This document shows positions 23,101-35,100 of a DNA stretch of 60,000 nt, piece by piece. Under the pieces are notes generated by a model. That model saw only the letters and a list, made by a program, of their open reading frames with translations, was not told the DNA's origin and did not search any database. The stretch lies in assembly GCF_037975245.1 (NCBI RefSeq), contig NC_092563.1:6637501-6697500 (forward strand), in the 5' to 3' direction. Position 1 is the first letter of the stretch. Every line of letters starts with the position of its first letter. The position numbers were made by a program, and so were the translations under genes. This stretch comes from Apostichopus japonicus (Eukaryota > Echinodermata > Holothuroidea > Aspidochirotida > Stichopodidae).

Positions 23101-26100
23101 ATTCCTGCTCCCGGTACAGCCATTTTAAGTCCCCAATTGACGGACGAGAGTGTATGCCCCAGCATCTGATCAGTTTCTCAAATACTGAGGTAGGCAAAGG
23201 CACCCCATTCGACATCACTTCTGTACAGCCATGAGGGTATTCATATCTCCCCTTCAGGTCGGTTGTTATCGTAGTTATCTTAGTCAATGGAAATTCACTT
23301 GTCGTGTAATCTTTCTTTTACGTAGAACAATGGCGGAGGTGAGGAAGATCCGATAGCCATCATTCTAGGACAAGCAGATAATGCTGTCAACAATGAAGAA
23401 GCTGCCGAAAACAATGGTAACCAAGGTAACGTTTTATTAATACTTTTTAAATTGGATGTTTCTGTGGAATACCTACTTAGTTATATAGGTATTTCTACTT
23501 CATGAGATGAGTAGAATTGCCATACTGTTTCATACTGTGGGGAGGGGAATTGGTGAGAGAGAGATTGGGGGAGGGGGGGAGGGGTGGGTCAGAGGAGAGG
23601 CACTAGACCAGTTGATAACACAGACATATATATGATACTTGTTATAGAGTTGGTTTTTGACAAAACTTCGTTTTGATTAATATTTTACACATTCTTGGTT
23701 TGCACTTTGTATTTTTTGTTTAGTTTTTGTGTGTGCAAGGTCCATTTTCTTTTTTTTTTAACCACCAATCTTCTACTCTTACAGATGACATAAACTGGAA
23801 TGCATTAGAATGGGACAGGGCAGCGGAGGAATTGACATGGGAGAGGATGCTGGGCCTAGACGGTTCTCTCGTTTTCCTCGAGCACGTCTTTTGGGTCATG
23901 TCGTTAAATGCCTTATTCATATTCTTGTTTGGTGAGCATTTGATTTTTTTACTAATATCGATATATCAATCATAGAGTCGGAGACAGAAGCTAAAGATAT
24001 GTTTTGAACATTCTTTCCTCAGGCGCATGCCTAATGTGTAGTAAATCTTTAAAACATTTGATTTCTATGAATGTTGGACATAATCGGAACATTTTGTTTC
24101 GTGTGTGCTGCAGTTGACTTACAGGCATGAATGGGTGGTTATACTGCTATGCTCTCTCTTCATTAACAGTACATAGAATGATATGGGAATGGTTTTCCCA
24201 GTGATAGTTGATAGTCTGTATGTAGTCAGTGCTTATAGTTTGCTTGTTTGCTCCATGTTAAGACATATCAGGAAAGACAAGAAAACGTATTATTTGTGAG
24301 TGCCCAAACTTGTCCATTACAATTTTGCAAATTTAGTCTAGTATAGATATCGGTTTATCAAACCCCTAATAACCCTGTATCCTTATTGTCGCTGTTACAA
24401 GTGAAACTATGATAATTTTAAAATTCACTGCCCTATTCCAAATTTATATGTTCCATTTTCTACAGCCTTCTGTCCATATCACGTGGGTAAATTTGGCACG
24501 GTGGCTCTGGGCCTTCAGGACGCGTTTCAGGAATCACACTTCCACGGTCTGCTCACTACAATGCTCGGTTACACCGCCTTAGCGGTTACCCTTCTGGTGT
24601 TCCATGTATCCTTGAAATGAGTTTCCTTATAAATTGTATTAACCAGTGAATTATTATCCCAGAATTCACGTTGTTTTGTCTGTGTTTGATTGAGTATGTG
24701 TGTCTGTAATGGTTTATGTGTGCTTGTCATAGTTTCAAATCTCAGACTCTTTATGTGGATACTCTAATGCTGAGTATTAAAGGGAATGTGTCAAAAATAT
24801 GATACTGAGGGCGCTGCAGCCAGGCTGCGTAGGACGTAATCTATTGTGCTATGCATTTCACATCATAGACACTACTGGTCTGTGAAGACTTTTGATATTG
24901 ATTTAGCATTGCTGCATGGGCATTTTGCATGTGTTGTTGCTTACCACTTTTGCCTAAAAGAAGTTGCCTAAAAGAAGCTTGTTGCATTTCGTTGAGGTCA
25001 AAGGTCACCTAACAGGATGTTTATTAGGTATGTTGAAGCTGTTACACAGTTTACAGGTTTTATATTTATATATAAATAAGTGCCTATTTTCTCACCATTC
25101 TATACAGTGTCATTGAAGTAGATTATCTTAATAACAGTTGTCTGATGTGTGAGATGGCTGGTTAACTATGCCATATTACAGTGATAAAGCAAGCTTATAT
25201 TGGAAACATTGAAAAGCAAAAATCAGAACTACTCAATCACTTTCAGTTGCATTAAGTCTGGTCCAATTCAGAACCTCAATTATTTTCATTTATGTATGCC
25301 AAAAAAATACAGGGTTCTTTATTTATACAAAAGTGAATATGATGGGTACTAGAAAAGCAAAGATATGTTAACAATGCTAACACCAAAGGTTGAATGGAAA
25401 ATGAGGAAGAAGAGTTGGAGAGGACACAAAAGAAAAAGCAAGCAAACATGACTTTCCATTGTCATCCAGCATATGACAACATCATTGAACTTCTATATAC
25501 CTCTTTCTAACCCACCTTGGCTCCCTATTGGGACTAAAATGTAACTTAATACTCAGTTAAGGTGTAACTCCATACATTAAACCTGGAGCCATTTCCGCTC
25601 TCACAAGCAGGGTGACACTATAATGGCTTTAACAGAGCGGAGGGTCACTTCAATTCCGTACCTTGACTCTGCACATTGCAGTATATCTTCAAGTTCTTCA
25701 GTTGTCTCCAAGCCAGCAGGATTCTCGGCATGTCGTTTATCGTCCTGAAGGTGTTCCTGCTCCTGATCCAAGACATCGGGGTCACTCCGTTAGTCTGCGG
25801 CTGGTGGATCGACATCTGCTCTCTGGTAAGTATCGTTTCGGACGTGGGTAACAGATCAGCGACTCATAACCAATTCTTAAAGATCTTCACTGGCTTAGAA
25901 CTGGGGGACAGAATCAATTATAAAATTCTTGTCCTTGTGTTCCTAGCAAGGAATGGTTTTAGCCCCAGTTTACCTACAAGAGCTTCTCCAAGAATACAGA
26001 CTTAGCAGGTTGCTTCGTTCAAGCATACAACATATGCTATCTGTTCCTACTGTTCACACTTCCACCTCTGGGGAACGTTACTTTGCTAGATCGCTCCACA

Positions 26101-29100
26101 GCTCTGGAACAGTCTCCCCTTACACCTGAAAATAATCCAGCCTGTGTCAACTTTCCAGAAAGAAATCAAGACGTTCGTATTCATGAATGCGTATCCATTT
26201 GTTTGATAACTCTTGTGTCCATCTTGGGTACTTTGCTCCTGCAGCGCTTCTGAGCAGTTTTTTTTTTAACTGGATTAAAGAGCTTTACAAATTCTTATAT
26301 TATTATTATATCCGGATTATCGCAAAGAGCCAGAAATTTGTGGCTTGCAAGTAATTATACCGTGAGACAGGTCTCATTTGGAAAAGTTGGGGATCTCACT
26401 TACAAGAAATGTATGCGCTCGAATCACGCCAAAAGAATTGTCGACGTTAACAGCCCTGCATTATTCATTTGAATTTTGTCTGGTATATATAACTACCCAA
26501 GGATGTCTTGCATATTACCACCTGTGCACACGATATAGCAATTGTATGATATGACTGTAAACGTTTGTATTTTGTCATGAAATAAATTATGCAGACGTGT
26601 CACAAAAGATGGATTGTAAAGTGTTTCAGTTGTATTGGTTGACATTATACAGAGGTGGTCATTGCTGCAATGCAGGAAGTGCCATTTGAAAACCCCTCAA
26701 ACAAAGAGCAGATGTCCTCTTGCTTGCCATGTTTTTCGTGTTGCCATGGTTCTTGTGAATGTCAACAACAGACACTGTTTAATATTATAAAATACAAAAT
26801 AGTAGACCAAAAATTTTTACTTTTTACTCTCCCAATTTCTTCACTGTCAGACCTACCAGCAAAACCTTTAAAACATTAAAAAAAAAACTTTATTTCATAA
26901 ACTGTTTTTTTTTTTTGCTCTGTAAAACCTTTATAAATCTTTATTTGTATTTTAAGTTAGCAAAACTTATTTTAAAGATTAGTTTAGAGTAGAAATATTG
27001 TATTCAGTCATGCTAACCATTGGCCATTAAATTTTTGTGTGGACAGCCAGGCATGATTCATGCAGTGATACAAACCAGACTGACAAACAACAGTTAATGT
27101 AAGTCAGGTACTTTAAATAAGGGCCAGAGATTATGTAAAAATGGGCTTAGATGATGAGTATGTTAAGTAACTTCATTTAGGACCTTTTAAAAACCTTCAT
27201 TTTGCATGTTTGAAGACTTTAAAAACCCTTTATTTCTTCATTTACAACCTTTAAAAACAACCTTTTGTTGAAGAGCTGCTGGGTGGTCTGCACTGTCCAT
27301 TTTTTAACTTTTTATTATTTTTTGTTAATTATTTTTCCCTTCATCATATTTCAGTCCTTGTTCAACATTAGCCTGTGGGATCGGATACGAAGCTTCCACA
27401 ACGCACCTGGGACCGCCATGTTTCTCCACTGGCTAGTCGGGATGGCCTTTGTTTTCTATTTTGCATCCTTCATAATTTTACTGAGAGAGGTCAGTTTCAC
27501 TGTTGTTACAAATATAATCGTCAAGCCTTTGTGCGATAGTGTTGGTCGCTGTCCACATAGTGCCTTTCAATCATAAGGTCCCAAGTTCGAGTCACGCCAA
27601 GATTAATGTATGTCGTCCAGTTACAGAGTTGTTGTCAATTGACAATTCATAATCATGGACGTTAAATATGAATCTAAGAGACTGCCTTCAGTCAGCTTGC
27701 TGCAAGTTCCTGCTTGCAGGAGGATGTAAAATACATACATACATACATGCATACATAATATGCCTGGATGGATGTAACACTCTATCAATATGAGAAATGT
27801 ATTTCTTCATTGCTGATGTTGCATTTTCCTTTAGAGGGCTTGTAAACGAAAGGAGATCAGTCAGTCTGGACTCGCATCCGTTGTCCTTTAGCTGCTTATG
27901 ATCTTCTTTCAGAATCTGTGTCCATCACTTTATTCAATGAGATAAAATATGTTCTTTCATCAACTGTGGGGTCTAGAGCCAGAAAAAAAAAGTTTTCTCT
28001 ATTACTTATTTAGATTTCTTTCTATGATAAGCATCTTTACTCAGGGAAAAAGTTCAGTTTGCTACTTGTCTATCAACATGCAGACCTTCAACGTAATTTA
28101 TCTACCTTGCATTAACCACCCCACCCTCCCATTTAACTCACAAAAGAATTTTATAGCATTATTGACCGATCATATGTTATCTGAAATACTGCCATGCCCC
28201 TCCCCACCCCCACACTAGTTATCACCCTCATGTCCAACCTGTACACCTGGCTCCTGAAATTCCCAAAGTGACAACAAAATTCCCAAACAGACAACCAAGT
28301 ACCCGTAGCTGTTGTTATTCTGTTGCATACTCCGACCACGGATGTGTATTAATATTCCATATAAACAGGAGACTCACCTCTACCTCCGCAGGTTCTCAGA
28401 CCGGGTGTTCTGTGGTTCCTCAGAAACTTTAACGATCCGGATTTCAATCCGGTCCAAGACATGATCCACATTCCAGTTTACCGTCACGCTAGACGGTTTC
28501 TCATGTCCGTCATCGTCTTTGGGACGGTGGTCCTTCTGGTACTCTGGTTACCCATTCAACTCATCCAGAAGATCTTCGCCGGGTTCTTGCCTTACTTCAT
28601 CAATCCGTACAGGTGAGCTTGCAGTGTCCACGTTTTGTTTCTTACGGAAGAACGTAAGTACCATCGCATTACAAACATTTAATTATTTTTAGAAGAAAAA
28701 TTTAAAACAGAGCATATTTTGAATTTGAGGAAAAATTCTTCAAACTTTGTGCATTATTCTCTCCAAAATCCAGGATAAATAGCTATACTGCAAAATTGTT
28801 GATTATTTAATTTTTCTCTTTGTGAAGTGATGGCTTTCTACAATTTGGCGAACTTCTGTAGTTGGAAAATTAAAAGGTTGTAAGGTTGTAAATGAAGAGA
28901 GTTTATGAGAATGAGGACGCCCAATGAGCAGTAGTGGACAATGGTGAGCAATCAGACTGGTTTGACAAAAAAACTGGGGATCAAACAAGGGTGCAGTATG
29001 TCAGGCTTCTTATTCCTTACAGTGCTGGACTGGGTGATGAGAAAGGCAACATTGAACGGTGAAAATGGAATCAGATGGAAATTCAAAAAAAAAAAAACAA

Positions 29101-32100
29101 GATGACAATGATTTTGCAGATGACATTTGCCCTCATGTCATCAACCAAGACACAGATGCAAATAAAAACAAATTTGCTAGCTGATGAGGCAAGCGGAGTG
29201 GGTCTTGACATTAATAAACAGCAGACCAAAGTGATGCGTATAAACTAGTGTTTACACAGGCCAAAAAAATCAGGAACCGGGTACCCGAAAGCCGTCACCC
29301 GTCGGGTATTCGGGTACCCGGGAAAAAATTGTTTACCCTCGTATATCGCGATTTTCAAGAAATTACTTATTGGATGCTATAATAAATTAATTGTATTCTC
29401 TACTGACAATGTTTTCATACGTAGGCGTAAGATAAGGTTTAAAACCTTCTTCAATAATTTCTATTTGCCTTTGTTTCTTTCATTAACTTGTTAATAACTT
29501 TACTTCATATAATTAAAATCACTACTAACATCGCACTGGCGCTGCTGCTTATGTTTCCTCTCCACCTCTTTTGAATCAGACCATATAAATTTCCAATTTA
29601 GCATTTAAACAGTTTTTACTTCTGCTATCTATTATGCAGGCCCATGGTTCGCATTAGCTGCGGCGGTTGCGCAAATTGATCGCACTTAGAATAAACATTT
29701 AGTAAAAAGCCACTTGCGATTATTATTTTTAAGTTGTCCTGTCTCTAATCCATTAGTAACATCTCGTAACATTCCTTGTCAGTCTTTCCTTCTATGAAAC
29801 TAACCGAATGAATGAATAATAATTGTGAGAATTCTTTCAATTTCTTCCACATGGTAGCCTAACCATCGGTTTGCCAATAAAAAAAATCACACTTTGCGTA
29901 GGATTCGGGTAATAAATTAGGAACCGGGTAGTATTGCGTCGGGCGGGTACCCGGTTACCCCGTGCAAACACTAGTATAAACACTAGGAATGTATTTATAT
30001 TGGTCAGGAAGAGTTACAAGAGGTGGACAGATTTGTATACTTTTTTTCGGGGTGCGACAATGACAAAAGATGTTGGCGGGGTGGGAGACATTGCCAACAG
30101 TATTGGGAGAGCCAGGGGTGCACTTATACGTCTACAAAAGATTTGGGTTTCCAAAAGCATCTGTAGAAGGAAAAAAAATTAAGGCTATACAAAAGCACTG
30201 GTAATACCTGTCCTACTATATGGATGCGAGACCTGGAAAATGAATAAGGGGGCCGAAAAAGAAAAGCGATATCTTTCATAACAAATGCCCCAGGAGATTG
30301 CTAGGGATAAGATGGCAAGAGTGGGTCAACACAAAGGAGCTTCTAAAGAGACCAAAAATGGGACCACTAAACATCGAAAATTAAGAAAAGAAGATGGGGC
30401 AATTCATTGGGCTTATATTGCGCCAATTATCCAAACAACGACAGCAACATCAGCATGACTTGGGCACCAGAGGGCAGGAGAAAGAGAGGGCAACCCAAAA
30501 CAACATGGCACAGGACAGTGGACAAAGAGAGAGAGAGAGGGCTGGTTGGCGATCCTGGAATGAGGCCAGAAACGCAGCTGCCCACCGAGATGAATGGAGA
30601 CGCTCTGTGGAGGTCTTAGTTGCCTCTAGGCAAGAAGAGGACAGACGAGATGAGAAATGCATCATGAAAGGAAACCCTGGGGGCGGCTTAAGCTGATTGC
30701 TTGGAAATATTGCTGGAAATTATCTGAAGACCACTCATCGTCATGGTATTTTGTAATCAAAGATATGCATTTTTTTCAAATCTTAGAGCTTGCATATGAT
30801 TAAATACCAATGTAACCAAAAAAAAAATATCATGGATGATGGGGATTTATCAGAATTGGAGCCAAATTTTTTTATTAGTAAATCATTAGTGATCTTTCAG
30901 TGAAGAAGAGCTTAAACCAGCAGCTTAGTTTTGACAGACTTGCACACTCATCCTTTTGTAGATGGTTTTTATGGTAGGAGTTACTAAAAAATATCTGCAC
31001 CAGCGATCAAACGAAAACTTTCCTACATTTTCAAGTACATTTGCCTTCTTTAGTTTGGTTCGTTCAGCTTTTATTTTTGTTTATTTGTTTATTCAGCGAT
31101 GCCCCCGTCAGCGAGCTATCTCTCGAGTTGTTGCTACTCCAGGTGATTCTGCCGGCCCTGTTGGAACAAGGCCACACCCGTCAATGGCTGAAGAACCTTA
31201 TCAAGTATTGGGCACTGTTTGCCAGTTGGCTATTGTAAGTACATCACCTTTTCTTTTTCTTTTTTCCTCTTTTCTTTCAGTGAATTGGTCAGCAAATGGC
31301 ACATCGCAAAATAAATTTTTAAAAATACCGAAATTTTAATCATTTGAATAATTTTGGGACATGTTTGGTCTTAACATAGTATATTTGTCTCATCTTTGAT
31401 CAGAATCATTTCTTAGAGATATTGCACAAGAACATGAGTTATTTTCCAAATTTTGTTGCAAACCTCTGGCATTGACTAGGATAAATCTTCTGCTAGATTT
31501 TTTCACCATATTAAGTTGCAAAGATCATTGCTTTATTGATTATGGAGTGCACCCATGGTATTCGAACTCTTTTGCTTGGTGATCCCAGTTTGCACCTTCC
31601 TCATCCGGGTCAATCTCTAATGGGATGGATGTTTGGCCTGTGGAACGGTCTCCATAGAGAAGGTACCCCTCACCCCCACCCCTACCATTTGAGAAACTTT
31701 TATATAATTAAAGGTGCTTAGTTGCAATTTTTGAAAGTAATCTTCCAAGTAATCTTCCAAATTTTTTGTTGACCCCCCAAAAAATTTGGGGGGGACCTCA
31801 AAAGGGAAGTGACCTCTACTTTGAATACCAGGGGATTAAGCAATTATTCAGGTTACTCAGTGGGTTTACTTTTGATAAGTAATGGCATACCTTCAATTTT
31901 TGCAGTCAGTTTAACTAAAAATTAGAAATGGGAGAAAAATGTAAAACTAGAAAATGCAGCCATCAGGATTCTTTTGTAAATGGTAATGAGGTTATGAGAT
32001 GTTGACACCGGTAACATTGCGGGGAGAAAAAAAAAATACAAAAAGGACTTTGTGTCTAAAGCGTAACAGGAAAAACTTACAATAAAAATCTTTGACTGAA

Positions 32101-35100
32101 AGGAATGGCCACTGGTTAGAATTATGCAGATGTTAAGATTTGTGCTGTGTCCTTTTTGGTTCCTTGCTAAAAGCAAAGGAACCTATGTATTCAGGTTGGC
32201 GTGTGTGTGTGTGTGTGTGTGTGTGTGACGCTTTAGCTTGTATGCACGATAACTCAACAAGGGATTGACTGATCATGATCAAACTTGGTGGGTGGGTGGC
32301 CCATAGTGAGTAGATGAACCCTATTGTTTTTGGTGCCCACAAAGGTCACCAAAGGTCAGTTATGGTCCAAAAACCCAAAATACTAAAACTGCAATACCTC
32401 CCAGTGCCAATGTGCGATAAGGTTGATATTTTGGGACAAGTTGTGAACTGGTTAGGGGAACATTTTGAAACTTAACGGTCATGTGATCTGAGGTCACCAA
32501 AGGTCAATTAATGTTAAAAAACTAGTATTTTTGCAATAACTTGAGAACGAATTGTCCGTTAGGGTTGGGAGTTGCTTCAGTGTAATCCAATTGTCGACCC
32601 ACATCTGGGTGACCCTTGACCTCAATTTGACCTCTGGTGACCTTTTCATGTTTTGGGGATTTTTACAGTTTCGATGCTATTTTCAGATGTCAAAGGCACC
32701 TTCCGATCATAAATATCGATAGGTTGACCCCCGTGTGACCTTTGTGTGCGAACTTATATGGGGTCAAAGTTTTCGGTCGGAGTTAGGATGGCTGTACAGA
32801 CTTGTCGTGTTGATTTTTGGAATCAGCAGATCAAACTACATTTGAAACCAAGGTCAAAAGGTCAAAGGTCACATTAGAAAAAATGTGCTTAATTTGGGAG
32901 AAAACGGGCGAAAAACAAAATGTTTGGTTTTGATGCTAGATTTGGATATCAAAGGTACCTTCCGATCAAAAATGTCAATGGGTTGACACCCGGGTGACCT
33001 TTGTGTGTAAAGTTATACAAGGTCAAAGTTAATTTTCAGACATTTAATGCAATAACTCCCAGTGCCAAGGTGTAGCAAGGTTGATATTTTGGGACAAGTT
33101 GCAAATGGCATAGAGGAATATTTTCAAACTTAACGGTCATGTGATCCGAGGTCATCAAAGGTCAATTCATGTTAAAAAACTAGTATTTTGGGTGAGAAAA
33201 TGGGCAAAGAAAAAAATAATTGAATTTTTACAGTTTTGATGCTATATTCACGTCTCACCAATCAAAAATGTCAATAGGTTTACCCCAGGTGACCTTTGTG
33301 TGTGAAGTTATATGAGGTCAAAGTAAATTTTCAGACATTTAGTGCAATAATTCCCAGTTCCAAGGTGTGACACGGTTGATATTTTGGGACAAGTTGCAAA
33401 TGGTATAGGGGAACATTTTCAAACTTAACGGTCATGTGATCCGAGGTCACCAAAGGTCAATTAATGATAAAAACTAGTATTTTTGCGATAACTTGAGAAC
33501 GAATTGTCCGTTAGGGTTGGGAACTGCTTCAATTTAATCCAATTGTCGACCCGCATCTGGGTGACCCTTGACCTCAATTTGACCTCTGGTGACCTTTTCA
33601 TGTTTTGGGGATTTTTACAGTTTCAATGCTATTTTCAGATGTCAAAGGTACCTTCTGATCATAAATGTCAATTGGTTGACCTCCGTGTGACCTTCGTGTG
33701 CGGAGTTATACGAGGTCAAAGTTAATTTTCAGACATTTAATGCAATAACTCTCAGTTCCAAGGTGTGACACGGTTGATATTTTGGGACAAGTTGCAAATG
33801 GTATAGGGGGAATATTTTCAAACATAACGGTCATGTGATCCGAGGTCACCAAAGGTCAAGTACTGATAAAAAAAACTAGTATTTTTGTGATAACTTGAGA
33901 ACGAACTGTCCGTTAAGGTTGGGAGTTGCTTCAATGTAATCCAGTTGTCGACCCGCATCTAGGTGACCCTTGACCTCAATTTGACCTCTGGTGACCTTTT
34001 CGTGTTTGGGGATTTTTACAGTTTCGATGCTATTTTCAGATGTCAAAGGTACCTTCTGATCATAAATATCAATAGGTTGACCCCCGTGTGACCTTCGTGT
34101 GCGAAGTTATACGAGGTCAAAGTTAAAAAATACTAATGAGGTCACGGGTTGCAATAACTTGGCTACTATTTATTGGAATTTCGTCAAACTTGGTATGATG
34201 ATATTGGTAGATAGTTTCCACACACTGATGTGTGTTGCAATTGATATCATGCATGTTTATAAGGGGGGGGGGCTAACATTATTTCGTTATGAAAAGTTTG
34301 TATGCACAATAACTCAACAAGGGAATGACCAATCATTACCTTACTTGGTGAGTGGGTGGCCCATAGTAAGTAGATTAACCCTGTTGATTTTGGTGCTCAT
34401 TTCATGAATATTGATGAGGTCATGGGGTCAAACGTGAAATACTCCAAATTGCAATTACTTGGCTACTATTACTAGTCGGAATTTTGTCAAACTTGGTATG
34501 ATGATAATGGTAGATAGTCTTCACACACTGATGTGTGTTGCAATTGATATCAGGGCTTAGCATTACTTTGGCAACAAAAGTTTGTGAGCATAAATTACTG
34601 TTGTTGTATTAGGGCTTTGTTAGAAATTTCCCTTTGAATGGAACTAATGAACAGCAGCAAGGAACCATGAAATGTTTTCATTCTGGTTTGACGTAGAAAC
34701 TTACACTCCTACTTACTCGGGGACGTCACCAACGAAGGAGAGCGGCAACGAGAGGCAGTAGAAGACGGGCAAGAGGATGCAGCAGGGGAAGGAGGAGAAG
34801 AACAACAGCAAGAGGATGAAATCAACCCACCAGAGGCGGGAAGGGAACCAGGCTTAGAGGAGGAGGAGGAGGAAGAACTGGGCGCTGTCGGTGGAGCGGA
34901 ACAGCCAGAGGTGGAGACGCTTTACGACCAGAGTACCCAGACATCCGAGGACATGCTACGCCAGAGAGTCCACTCAACGTCTTCGTCCTCCTCCGACCTG
35001 GCCCTGCATCAGGTCAGGCAGGAGGATGCGGCCAGTACCAGCGACGCCTCCTACGGCACCCGCCCGAGGTCCCTCAGCGACGACAGCGACGTGGAGATGG

